Origin: Allobosea thiooxidans
GTDB lineage: Bacteria; Pseudomonadota; Alphaproteobacteria; Rhizobiales; Beijerinckiaceae
NCBI RefSeq assembly: GCF_900168195.1
Contig: NZ_FUYX01000004.1
Coordinates: 248,001 to 312,000 of the forward strand
Length of the DNA: 64,000 bases
Reading direction: 5' to 3'
Shown: positions 29,782 through 38,021 of the stretch, piece after piece
Layout: the number at the start of each line of letters is the position of its first letter
Numbering within the stretch: position 1 is the stretch's first letter
The notes under the pieces: generated by a model
What the model saw: the letters and a program-made list of their open reading frames with translations, nothing else
Told to the model about the DNA's origin: nothing
Database searches by the model: none
Translations under genes and position numbers: made by a program

Positions 29782-31311
29782 TCACTCGGCCGCGCGCTGG
29801 GGCGTGTTCTCGGTCACCGAGATCGCCGGGCGCTCGCGGCCATCGGCCTTGGCGAGGGCGCGCCGCACGCCGTTGCCATAGTCCGGATGGACCTTGTCGA
29901 AATGGGCGAGCTGGCGCTCCTCGATATGCTGCGGAATGCCGCCCATCGCCGCGGCGATGTTGGAGAACAGGCGCTCCCTCTGGCCGGCGTCGAACAGGTT
30001 GAACAGCGCGCGGGGCTGGCCATAGTCGTCATTGCCGATGCGATGGTTGTAGCGGTCGGCATCGCCCGAGATCTTCAGCGGCGGCTCCTTGGCGGAGGGC
30101 TGCTCCTTCGGCCCGCCGAAGGAATTCGGCTCGTAATAGGCATCCGGATTGCCGGTCTTGATGCCGCCATAGGTGTTCATCTGACCATCGCGATGATAGT
30201 GCGCGACCGGGCATTTCGGCTGGTTGACCGGGATGTTCTCGTAGTGCGTGCCGAGCCGGTGACGATGGGCGTCAGCATAGGAGAAGATCCGGGCCTGCAG
30301 CATCTTGTCCGGCGAGAAGCCGATGCCGGGCACGATGTTCGACGGCGAGAAGGCGGCGTTCTCCACCTCGGCGAAGTAGTTCTCCGGATTGCGGTTGAGC
30401 TCCATCACGCCGATGTCGATCGGCGGATAATCCGCATGCGGCCAGACCTTGGTGAGGTCGAAGGGATTGTAGGAGGTCTTCTCGGCGTCCAGCTCGGGCA
30501 TGATCTGGACCTGGACCTTCCACTTCGGATACTCGCCGCGCTCCAGCGCGTTGAACAGGTCTTCCTGCGTGGATTCACGGGTCTTGCCGACAACCTTCTC
30601 GGCTTCCTCGTTGGTCCAGTGCTTGTGGCCCTGCATGGTCTTGAAGTGGAACTTCACCCAATAGCGCTCGCCATTGTCGTTCCAGAACGAATAGGTGTGC
30701 GAGCCATAGCCGTTGATGTGGCGCACATCCGTCGGCAGGCCGCGATCCGACATCAGGATGGTGACCTGGTGCAGGCTCTCAGGCGACAACGACCAGAAGT
30801 CCCACATCGCGGTGGGCGAGCGCATGTTGGTCTTGGGGTGGCGCTTCTGGGTGTGGATGAAGTCGGGGAACTTCACCGGGTCGCGCACGAAGAACACGGG
30901 GGTGTTGTTGCCGACGAGGTCCCAGTTGCCCTCGGGCGTATAGAACTTGATCGCGAAGCCGCGCACGTCACGCTCGGCATCGGCCGCGCCGAGCTCTCCC
31001 GCGACGGTCGAGAAGCGCAGCAGCAGCGGCGTCTCGGTGCCGGGCTGCAGCGCCTTGGCCCTGGTGTATTTCGAAATGTCGCCGGTGATCTTCAGCGTGC
31101 CATAGGCGCCCCAGCCCTTGGCGTGGACGGCGCGCTCCGGAATGCGCTCGCGGTTCTGATGGGCCAGCTTCTCGATGAGCTGGTAGTCCTGCATCAGGAC
31201 CGGGCCGCGCTCGCCGGCGGTGATCGAATTCTGGTTGTCCGGGATCGGCGCGCCGGCCGAGGTCGTCATGGTGACGCCAACCTGCGGGTTCTTCGGATCA
31301 TTGGCTGACAT
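29782..31311 (-). CDS. katA: Monofunctional haem catalase
   Basis: Breaks down hydrogen peroxide. 509 residues, the small-subunit clade length. Catalytic His63 is in [11 protein letters not shown], the distal Asn in [12 protein letters not shown] (about 136), and the haem-ligand Tyr in [14 protein letters not shown] (about 346). No signal peptide is visible, so cytoplasmic. Divergent from oxyR; a good minus-strand promoter candidate is TTGGAC (31404-31409), 18 bases, then TGTTAG, with the OxyR-type palindrome just upstream of the -35. This is the textbook position for OxyR activation. The exact paralogue name (katA) is by similarity. Confidence 0.96.
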   Translation of the reverse strand: MSANDPKNPQVGVTMTTSAGAPIPDNQNSITAGERGPVLMQDYQLIEKLAHQNRERIPERAVHAKGWGAYGTLKITGDISKYTRAKALQPGTETPLLLRFSTVAGELGAADAERDVRGFAIKFYTPEGNWDLVGNNTPVFFVRDPVKFPDFIHTQKRHPKTNMRSPTAMWDFWSLSPESLHQVTILMSDRGLPTDVRHINGYGSHTYSFWNDNGERYWVKFHFKTMQGHKHWTNEEAEKVVGKTRESTQEDLFNALERGEYPKWKVQVQIMPELDAEKTSYNPFDLTKVWPHADYPPIDIGVMELNRNPENYFAEVENAAFSPSNIVPGIGFSPDKMLQARIFSYADAHRHRLGTHYENIPVNQPKCPVAHYHRDGQMNTYGGIKTGNPDAYYEPNSFGGPKEQPSAKEPPLKISGDADRYNHRIGNDDYGQPRALFNLFDAGQRERLFSNIAAAMGGIPQHIEERQLAHFDKVHPDYGNGVRRALAKADGRERPAISVTENTPQRAAE

Positions 31312-31426
31312 GGCTCATTCCCTCCTGACGAGCGGCCGCCGCCCGCAGCGGATGCGCGGACGGTTTCGAATTGGAGGAACTAACAGCCCGATGTGGCGAC
31401 AATGTCCAATACCGTTTACGGCGACC

Positions 31427-31449
31427 ATCGATAAGTTTATCTTATCGAT
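31427..31449. promoter_or_regulatory. OxyR-type palindrome between katA and oxyR, abutting the oxyR start
   Basis: Arms ATCGATAA and TTATCGAT, separated by 7 bases, end exactly at the base before the oxyR ATG (31450). It lies 18 bases upstream of the inferred katA -35. On the plus strand TTTACG (31415-31420), 17 bases, and TATCTT (31438-31443) form a possible oxyR promoter whose start point would fall on the ATG itself. OxyR binding would then both activate katA and block oxyR. Confidence 0.72.
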
Positions 31450-32397
31450 ATGCTCACCCTGAAACAGCTCCGCTATTTCACCGCCCTCGCCCGGCATCGC
31501 CATTTCGGCCGCGCCGCGCAGGAATGCCATGTCAGCCAGCCGGCTCTGTCGCTGCAGATCCAGGAACTGGAAGCGTTTCTCGGCTGCCAGCTCGTCGAGC
31601 GGCGGCGCGGCGCCGTGGCGCTGACCGAGATGGGCGCCGAGATCGCCGAGCGCGGCCGCCGCATCCTGCTGGAGACGAGCGATCTCATCGACCATGCGCG
31701 CCATCGCCGTAGCCTGCTCAGCGGCGAGCTCGACCTCGGCGTCATCCCCTCGATCGCGCCCTATCTGCTGCCGGCGACGCTGCCCCTGCTGCAGCGGCGC
31801 CATCCGGCGCTGGATCTGAGGTTGCGCGAGACGCAGACCGCGACGCTGCTGGACGAACTGATCGAGGGTGGGCTCGACGTCGCGCTGCTCTCGCTGCCGA
31901 TCGAGCGCCCCGGCATCGAGACCCTGCCCCTGTTCGACGATCCTTTCCTGCTGGCCGTGCCAGTGGAGACGTCGCCGAACGCTCCGCCTTTCCGACCGGA
32001 TGCACCTTTCGCCGGCGAGAGCCTGCTGCTGCTCGAGGAAGGCCATTGCCTGCGCGACCAGGCCCTGAGTTTCTGCCGGACGACCCCCGGCGGCTCGCGC
32101 CGGCAATACGGCGCCTCCAGCCTCTCGACCATCATGCAGATGGTGGCGAACGGCTTCGGCACCACGCTGATGCCCGCGATGGCACTGCCGGTCGAGCTGC
32201 GCCCGGACATGCCGGTCAGGCTGTTCCGCTTCGCCGCCCCGGGCCCCAGCCGCTCGATCGGCCTCGCCTGGCGCCGGACCTCGCCGCGCAAGGCGGATTT
32301 CGAGGCGCTCGGCGCGATCCTGGCCGAGGTCGGCACGGCTCTGACCGCAGGTCGCCTGCCCGCAGCCGAGGCTGAAATGATCCGCCTGGCGGCCTGA
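31450..32397 (+). CDS. oxyR: Hydrogen-peroxide sensor, LysR-type regulator OxyR
   Basis: 315 residues. N-terminal winged helix (MLTLKQLRYFTALARHRHFG, AAQECHVSQPALSLQIQELE). The redox pair Cys200 and Cys209 in GHCLRDQALSFC matches the two reactive cysteines of E. coli OxyR with the same spacing. Divergent to catalase, its usual target. There is no room for a ribosome-binding site because the palindrome runs right up to the ATG, so a leaderless message is likely. A later start would cut off the conserved N-terminus. Confidence 0.94.
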   Translation: MLTLKQLRYFTALARHRHFGRAAQECHVSQPALSLQIQELEAFLGCQLVERRRGAVALTEMGAEIAERGRRILLETSDLIDHARHRRSLLSGELDLGVIPSIAPYLLPATLPLLQRRHPALDLRLRETQTATLLDELIEGGLDVALLSLPIERPGIETLPLFDDPFLLAVPVETSPNAPPFRPDAPFAGESLLLLEEGHCLRDQALSFCRTTPGGSRRQYGASSLSTIMQMVANGFGTTLMPAMALPVELRPDMPVRLFRFAAPGPSRSIGLAWRRTSPRKADFEALGAILAEVGTALTAGRLPAAEAEMIRLAA

Positions 32398-32406
32398 ACA
32401 AAGCCG

Positions 32407-32946
32407 TCAGGCGAGGCCGACGCACCAGCCCGCGACATAGGCCGCCGTGCCCACGGCCATCGGTACGAGCGGATTGACCTTCGAGCGGTAGGTCACGGCC
32501 GCCGTCGCGGCCGTGATCGCGAAGCCGAAAAGCCCGGCATCGGCGGCCAGCATCGCCACGGCGCCGCTCGCCAGCATCAGGCCGAGCGCGATCGGCACCA
32601 GCGCCAGCGTGACGATCCGGACGATGCGGTTGTCGCTGAAGCGCTGCAGGCCCCGGCTGCAGGCGAGAGCGAGCAGCGAGGATGGCAGCAGCATCGCCGC
32701 CGTCGCCACGAGCAGGCCGCTCGTGCCGGCGACATGCCAGCCGACGATGCTGGCGAGCATGACGTTCGGCCCCGGCGCTGTCTGGGCGATGGCGAAGAGA
32801 CGCGCGAAGGTCGGCGCGTCCATCCAGCCGAGAATCTCCACGATCTGGCGATGGACCTCGGGCACCACGGCGTTGGCGCCGCCGATCGCCATCAGCGAGA
32901 TGGTGCCGAAGGTGATGACCAGCTGGCCGAAGATGCCGCGTTCCAT
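32407..32946 (-). CDS. Chromate transporter, second half (ChrA short form)
   Basis: 179 residues, membrane protein with about five to six helices. It shows the ChrA half-domain marks: FGTISLMAIGGANAVVPEVHR near the N-terminus and FAIAQTAPGPNVMLASIVGWH in the middle. In long ChrA the two halves are one protein; here they are two genes that overlap by TGATG, so translation is coupled and a heterodimer is expected. Predicted chromate efflux; the family also has members of unknown substrate. Confidence 0.88.
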   Translation of the reverse strand: MERGIFGQLVITFGTISLMAIGGANAVVPEVHRQIVEILGWMDAPTFARLFAIAQTAPGPNVMLASIVGWHVAGTSGLLVATAAMLLPSSLLALACSRGLQRFSDNRIVRIVTLALVPIALGLMLASGAVAMLAADAGLFGFAITAATAAVTYRSKVNPLVPMAVGTAAYVAGWCVGLA

Positions 32947-33509
32947 CAGATCCGTCGCGCTCCCAGGGACGCCGCGACAAGGCCGAGCGGCACCAGCACC
33001 AGCAGGGTGGGCAGCATCGGCAGCCGCAGCAGCCCGACGGCGAGGAAGGCGGCGGCCGCCATGAGCCAGGCCCAGCGGGCCAGCCCGGCCTTGGTCAGCA
33101 GCCGCGCGGCGGTGCCGAGGATCAGCCCGGCGGCACTCGCCGCGGCACCGGTGAGCGCCACCTGCGCCAGCGGGTGATCGGAGACAGCATCGTAGACGTT
33201 CGCGATCGCGACCAAGGCGAGCAGGGGCATCGCCATCAGTGCGAAGACGCAGGTGAGCGCGCCGGCCGTCCCGCGAAAGCGGTCGCCCAGCATGACGGCG
33301 GCATTGACGGTGTTGGCGCCGGGCAGCGCCTGACAGATGCCCATCAGCTCGGCATAGGCGCGATCGTCCAGCCAGTTGCGCTCGGCGACGATGATGTGAC
33401 GCGCGACCGGGCCGACGCCGCCGAAGCCCATCATCCCGATCTTGAGGAAGCCGGTGAAGAGCGCCGGCAAACTCGGCGGCACGTCCGTCGCGGTTTCGAG
33501 CGTGGTCAT
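32946..33509 (-). CDS. Chromate transporter, first half (ChrA short form)
   Basis: 187 residues from ATG 33509 (a longer frame would run into the LysE gene). Contains GFLKIGMMGFGGVGPVARHI and GICQALPGANTVNAAVMLG, the N-terminal ChrA-half signature, and about five membrane helices ending in a Leu/Val-rich C-terminus. It starts 7 bases after the LysE-type gene and overlaps the second ChrA half. Together these probably form an exporter operon. Confidence 0.88.
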   Translation of the reverse strand: MTTLETATDVPPSLPALFTGFLKIGMMGFGGVGPVARHIIVAERNWLDDRAYAELMGICQALPGANTVNAAVMLGDRFRGTAGALTCVFALMAMPLLALVAIANVYDAVSDHPLAQVALTGAAASAAGLILGTAARLLTKAGLARWAWLMAAAAFLAVGLLRLPMLPTLLVLVPLGLVAASLGARRI

Positions 33510-33516
33510 CGGGCCG

Positions 33517-34149
33517 TCAGCGGCGCGCTTCCGTCGCCATGCGCAGGGCAAAGACGGCGAGCACGGTGCCCATCAGCCAGCGCTGCATCAGCGCCCAGAA
33601 CGGCCGTGTCCGCAAGAAGACGGCAATCCCGCCCGCCGCCAGCGCGATCACGGTGTTGACGCTGACGCTGATGGCGATCTGCACCGAGCCGAGAACCAGC
33701 GACTGGGCCAGCACGTCGCCGGCAGCAGGATCGATGAACTGCGGCAGCAGCGCGAGGTAGAGCATCGCGATCTTGGGGTTGAGCAGGTTGGTCAGGAGAC
33801 CCATCAAGAAGAGCTTGCGCGGACCATCCGGCGGAAGTTCACGGACGTGAAAGGGCGACCGACCGCCGGGCTTCACGGCCTGCCAGGCGAGCCAGAGCAG
33901 ATAGCCCGCTCCCGCCAGGCGCAGCGCGTCATAGGCGTAGGGCACGGCGAAGAGCAGCGCGGTGATGCCGAAAGCCGCGCAGAGCATGTAGACGACGAAG
34001 CCGAGCGCCACGCCGGCAAGCGAGATCAATCCGGCTCCGAAGCCTTGCGCGATGGAGCGCGAGATCAGGTAGATCATGTTCGGTCCAGGCGTGAGCACCA
34101 TGCCCAGCGCGATCAGGGCGAAGGTCAGGAGGTTCGTCGTCTCGGGCAT
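33517..34149 (-). CDS. LysE/RhtB-family exporter
   Basis: 210 residues, about six membrane segments. Typical LysE start LTFALIALGMVLTPGPNMIYLISRS, with the conserved GPN in the first loop, and LLTNLLNPKIAMLYLALLPQF in the middle. Exports amino acids or related small compounds; the substrate is not predictable. Start ATG 34149 gives the conventional N-terminus; an upstream extension is not supported. First gene of the operon with the two ChrA halves. Confidence 0.9.
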   Translation of the reverse strand: MPETTNLLTFALIALGMVLTPGPNMIYLISRSIAQGFGAGLISLAGVALGFVVYMLCAAFGITALLFAVPYAYDALRLAGAGYLLWLAWQAVKPGGRSPFHVRELPPDGPRKLFLMGLLTNLLNPKIAMLYLALLPQFIDPAAGDVLAQSLVLGSVQIAISVSVNTVIALAAGGIAVFLRTRPFWALMQRWLMGTVLAVFALRMATEARR

Positions 34150-34345
34150 GCCAAGCGCTCCAGCGGAACTCTGCGCTTGAAGCACGGGTCACGACGGCCG
34201 GCAATCGCGCGGCTGCGGGAACAGCCATGCAAGATTTCGCGATAAGCGCGACAACGTCCGGCATTCTCCACTGTCCCTCGACTGCCCCAGACGGAACCGG
34301 CCGTGACGCGGGCCGTTGTCGCCTGCAAGCGCATCGGGGGAAGAC

Positions 34346-34870
34346 ATGACGCTGTTCAGCCGGCTGCTCTACACCATCATCGCCTTCGCCCTGCTCGGCG
34401 CCTCGATCGTCCTGATCGGCGTCGCGATCTGGCGCACCTCGCACGGCTTCTGGACCGGCGAGGGCGCGCTCGACACGATGCTCGACGCGATCGGCCTCGT
34501 GATCATCGCGGTGGCGGTCGCCGATGTCGGCAAGTTCCTGTTCGAGGAGGAGGTGGTGGCCGACCGCGAGATGCGCCGGCCGGCCGAGGCGCGCGGCTCG
34601 CTGACGAAGTTCATGTCGATCATGATCGTGGCGCTCTCGCTCGAATCCCTCGTGCTGATCGCCAAGACCTCGCGCGAGACGATGGGCAACCTCGTCTATC
34701 CCGGCCTTCTGATGCTGCTCGCCGTGCTGACGCTGGTCGGGCTCGGGCTTTTCCAGAAGCTCAGCCAGAACGTGACCGCCGCGGTGCCGCCGGATCGGGA
34801 CGAGGGCGAGCAAAGCAAGCGGTCAAAGCAACGCGCGCTGACGCCAACTCCCGCGGAGAAAGCTGGCTGA
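34346..34870 (+). CDS. Four-helix membrane protein of unknown function
   Basis: 174 residues with four hydrophobic segments at about 5-28, 45-66, 88-107 and 117-138. Between helices 2 and 3 is a conserved-looking charged loop, FEEEVVADREMRRPAEARG. The C-terminal 30 residues are charged. ATG 34346 is preceded by GGGGGA. No family recognised; single gene facing away from the LysE operon. Confidence 0.7.
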   Translation: MTLFSRLLYTIIAFALLGASIVLIGVAIWRTSHGFWTGEGALDTMLDAIGLVIIAVAVADVGKFLFEEEVVADREMRRPAEARGSLTKFMSIMIVALSLESLVLIAKTSRETMGNLVYPGLLMLLAVLTLVGLGLFQKLSQNVTAAVPPDRDEGEQSKRSKQRALTPTPAEKAG

Positions 34871-35011
34871 AACCCAAGCGGACGACCAAGCCGAAACGGC
34901 GCAGGGAACCTCTCTCCTGTAAGCGTCGGCCGCTGGACCAGTACGGCGAGGCCCCAACGGCGCAGCGGTCAGGTCACGGCGACAGTGTCCAACGGCTTAC
35001 CCCTCACCCTG

Positions 35012-35065
35012 CCCTCTCCCTCCGGGAGAGGGTTCCCCGTGCTAACCGGGCTTGCTGGGGAGAGG
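35012..35065. repeat. Short hairpin repeat (CCCTCTCCC/GGGAGAGGG)
   Basis: A perfect 9-bp inverted repeat with a 3-base loop (35012-35032) is followed by a second pairing of CCCC with GGGG (to 35065). Similar GAGAGGG elements are common between genes in this order. It lies in the 234-base spacer between convergent genes, where I see nothing else. Confidence 0.6.
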
Positions 35066-35104
35066 TAGAGCGCTATCGGAGCGTCCCGGTCCGCCACATC
35101 GCCC

Positions 35105-35611
35105 TCACCGCGGCTCGTCGACCAGGAAGAGGTCAGTGTCATCAGGCTTGGCGCCGGCGGCGGTGAGCATCGCGTGGATCTGACCGCGATGATGGGTCTG
35201 GTGGTTGAAGAAATGCGCGATCACGAAGGCCCGCGGCCTGCCGATCTCGCGTCCGGCCGCGCCGGAGTACCAGATCAGCGTGCCACGCAACCAATTCGCC
35301 TCGACGCTCTCGGCCCAGTCGAGGATCGCCTGGTCGCGCTGGCGGCGGCGCGCGCAGAACTGCGCCCAGCCTTCGAAATAGATCGCCGAGTCGCGGCCGC
35401 TGACGGCAGGCTTCTCGCTGCCGGTCAGGCGGCTGAGCCAGGTCTCGTCGCCCCAGAGGATGTGGTTGAAGGTGCCGTGGATCGACTTGAAGAAGGCGCC
35501 GCGATCGAGCTTGCGCGCCTCATCGGTCAGCCCGTCTGCCGCCGCCATCAGGCTGCGGTTCTGCCAAGCGTTGTAGCGGGCCATGGTCCGGACATAGGCG
35601 GGATCGACCAT
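35105..35611 (-). CDS. DinB-family protein
   Basis: 168 residues, four-helix bundle. The family's metal-binding histidines appear in FNHILWGDETWL (near residue 50) and in IAHFFNHQTHHRGQIHAML (near residue 140). The family includes thiol-dependent transferases and damage-inducible proteins of unknown activity. GAGGAG precedes the ATG at good spacing. It lies 15 bases downstream of the FAD oxidoreductase stop, on the same strand in the order oxidoreductase-DinB, so may be co-transcribed. Confidence 0.85.
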   Translation of the reverse strand: MVDPAYVRTMARYNAWQNRSLMAAADGLTDEARKLDRGAFFKSIHGTFNHILWGDETWLSRLTGSEKPAVSGRDSAIYFEGWAQFCARRRQRDQAILDWAESVEANWLRGTLIWYSGAAGREIGRPRAFVIAHFFNHQTHHRGQIHAMLTAAGAKPDDTDLFLVDEPR

Positions 35612-35626
35612 GGGGCGGGCTCCTCG

Positions 35627-36850
35627 TCAGATGACGTTGGCCTCCTTGAGCGGCCGGCCCGCAACGATGCGCTCGTGGCCGAGATCGGCAAGGTCGAGCG
35701 AGCGATAGCTGCCATGCGCGATATGCTCGGCAAGCCCGCGACCGACCGCGGGCGATTGCTGCAGGCCATGGCCGGAGAAGCCATTGGCGAGATAGAGATT
35801 CGGCAAGCCGACCGATGGGCCGACGATGGCGTTATGGTCGAGCCCGCACATGTCATAGGGGCCGGCCCAGGCACGGCCGGGCTTGATCTGCTCGAAAGCA
35901 GGGATGCGGGTGGCGAGCGACGGCCAGACGACCTCCTCGAAGAAGCCCCAATCGACATCCTCGGCGGCAGGATCGGTCTCGATCCATTCGACATCCTGCT
36001 CGGGCGTCAAGGGCGAGCAGCTGCCGATGAAGAGCTGGCCGTCGCTGCCGCGCTTGCCTTCCTGCCGGCACCAGGCACCGGTGGTGTCGATCAAGAGCGG
36101 GCAGCCCTCGACATCGCCCTTGCAGGTGAAGGTGAAGACGTAGCGCTTCATCGACTTCACCGGGATCGAAACGCCCGCCGTGGCCGCGAGCTTCGCACCA
36201 TGGGTGCCGCTGGCATTGACCACGGCGCCGCAGGCGATGCGGCTGCCATCGGCGAGTTCGACCGCCGTCACCCGGCTGCCTTCGGTGACATAACGCGCGA
36301 CCTCGCCCTGCCGGTACTCGACGCCGAGGCTTCGCGCCTTCTTGCGGAAGGCCTGGAGCAGCGCCCAGCCGTCGAACCAGCCCTCGCCGCTGACGCCGAA
36401 GGTGCCACAGGCGAGGTCCTCGACATTGAGCCAGGGAAAGCGTTGCTTCAGCGCAGCGGGATCGTAGAGCGCGATATCCGCGCCCTCCGCCGCCTGCAGC
36501 TTCTGGTTGGCTTCGAGGATCGGCGCGCCGGCTTCGCTCGCGAGATAGAGATAGCCTCCCTCATGCAGATCGATGGCCGGAACCTCGCCGTCGACCGCGA
36601 GGTGCTGGCCGATATTGCGCAGGAAATCGATGCCGAAGAGCGAAATGCGGATGTTCACCGCGCTGGAGAATTGCTGCCGGATCGAGGCGGCGGAGAGCGC
36701 GGAAGCCGAAAAGCGGTAGGTCGGATCCTTCTCGATCACCACGACCTTGCCGGAGAAGCCGGGGTCGGCCGCGAGATGATAGGCCACGGAGGAACCGATC
36801 GCGGCACCTCCGCAGATCACGACATCGGCGCTTTCGGAGACGGGCGGCAT
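35627..36850 (-). CDS. FAD-dependent amino-acid oxidoreductase (DAO family)
   Basis: 407 residues, soluble. N-terminal FAD motif VVICGGAAIGSSVAYHLA (residues about 9-26) and a second typical element EKDPTYRFSASALSAASIRQQFS. The C-terminal substrate domain has RAWAGPYDMCGLDHNAIVGP and GFSGHGLQQSPAVGRGLAE. It belongs to the glycine/D-amino-acid/sarcosine oxidase group. Nearness to an AmaB-type dehydrogenase suggests an AmaA-like role, oxidising pipecolate or a related imino acid (inference). Start ATG 36850 follows GAGG. Confidence 0.85.
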   Translation of the reverse strand: MPPVSESADVVICGGAAIGSSVAYHLAADPGFSGKVVVIEKDPTYRFSASALSAASIRQQFSSAVNIRISLFGIDFLRNIGQHLAVDGEVPAIDLHEGGYLYLASEAGAPILEANQKLQAAEGADIALYDPAALKQRFPWLNVEDLACGTFGVSGEGWFDGWALLQAFRKKARSLGVEYRQGEVARYVTEGSRVTAVELADGSRIACGAVVNASGTHGAKLAATAGVSIPVKSMKRYVFTFTCKGDVEGCPLLIDTTGAWCRQEGKRGSDGQLFIGSCSPLTPEQDVEWIETDPAAEDVDWGFFEEVVWPSLATRIPAFEQIKPGRAWAGPYDMCGLDHNAIVGPSVGLPNLYLANGFSGHGLQQSPAVGRGLAEHIAHGSYRSLDLADLGHERIVAGRPLKEANVI

Positions 36851-36942
36851 GGCAGGCCTCGCGCGGCCGGCTTCGGCAGGAAGCCGGGTTGGTGAATTTC
36901 GCGCATGAATGACCGAGCGCGGCGCGCTTGTCGAGAGGCGGC

Positions 36943-37857
36943 TCAGCTCGCGGGCGTGCATTCCCCCAGCAGCCAGTCGCGAAAGGCGATGACCGTCGGC
37001 AGGTTGGCCTTCTCCTCGGGATAGACGAGGTAATAGCCGTCCTTGCCCGTGACCGGCCGGTCGATCGGGATGACGAGCGAGCCGGAGCGCAGCTCCTCCT
37101 CCACCAGGAAGCGCGGCACGATGGCGAGCCCGAGCCCGGCCACGGCCGCCTGTGCGATCATGGCGAACTGCTCGAAGCGCGGCCCCATCAGCGCCCGCTC
37201 CGGCGCCAGCCCCTGCTGCTCCAGCCAGTTGGCCCAGGCGCGCGGCCGGGTCGACTGCTGCAGCAGCGGCACGCGCAGCATGTCGGCCGGTTCGGCGATG
37301 CCGGTGCGCACCAGCAGGGAGGGCGCGGCGACCGGCACGACCTCCTCGCCCATCAGCCGGTGCAGCCGGGCGCCCGGCCAGCTCTCGGCCCCGAAATGCA
37401 CGGCGGCGTCGACCTGCTCGCGGGCGAAGTCGAAGGGCACCAGCTTGGTGGTGAAATTGATGGTGATCCCCGGATGCGCCTCGGTGAAGCGCGGCAGGCG
37501 CGGGATCAGCCAACGCGTCCCGAAGGTCGGCAGGATGGCGAGATTGAGCACGCCGGCCGCGCCGCGAAAGGCCATGGCGGAGACGGTTGCAGCCGCGAGG
37601 CGCGACAGACCATCCCGAATTTCGTTGGCATAGGCGGCTCCGGCCGCCGTCAGGCTGACGCGCTTCTTGACGCGCTCGAACAGGCTGACGCCGAGCGTCT
37701 TCTCCAGATGTGCGACCTGGCGGCTGACCGCCCCCTGCGTCAGGTTGAGCTCCTCGGCTGCGCGGGTGAAGCTGCCATGCCTGGCAGCCGCCTCGAAGGC
37801 GGCGAGCGCGGACAGCGAGGGCACCGAGAGGCGGCCGGGAACAAGCGCGTCATCCAT
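36943..37857 (-). CDS. LysR-type regulator (GcvA-like)
   Basis: 304 residues from ATG 37857 with GGTGAG upstream; a TTG two codons earlier is possible. The winged helix LSALAAFEAAARHGSFTRAA, then NLTQGAVSRQVAHLEKTLG, is typical of the GcvA subgroup. The C-terminal effector domain is intact. It is divergent from the aldehyde dehydrogenase operon; a perfect 7-2-7 palindrome lies in the shared spacer. It probably controls the catabolic block on both sides. Confidence 0.9.
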   Translation of the reverse strand: MDDALVPGRLSVPSLSALAAFEAAARHGSFTRAAEELNLTQGAVSRQVAHLEKTLGVSLFERVKKRVSLTAAGAAYANEIRDGLSRLAAATVSAMAFRGAAGVLNLAILPTFGTRWLIPRLPRFTEAHPGITINFTTKLVPFDFAREQVDAAVHFGAESWPGARLHRLMGEEVVPVAAPSLLVRTGIAEPADMLRVPLLQQSTRPRAWANWLEQQGLAPERALMGPRFEQFAMIAQAAVAGLGLAIVPRFLVEEELRSGSLVIPIDRPVTGKDGYYLVYPEEKANLPTVIAFRDWLLGECTPAS

Positions 37858-37865
37858 GAGCAATA

Positions 37866-37881
37866 CTCACCAAGTGGTGAG
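37866..37881. promoter_or_regulatory. Palindromic operator for the LysR regulator
   Basis: CTCACCA-AG-TGGTGAG is a perfect inverted repeat lying 9 bases from the LysR start. Position fits autoregulation and control of the divergent dehydrogenase gene; binding is inferred. Confidence 0.65.
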
Positions 37882-38021
37882 AACATATCGGTTGCCGCGC
37901 GCCCATGAAAGAGGGCATTCTCCCGCCCCAAAGCGCGGCAGCTCCGGTTTCCGCGCCAATTGTTCATGCGCCTCGGGGCTATCAGCCCTTTGGCACCCGC
38001 CGCGACCGCTGGAAGACGAAA

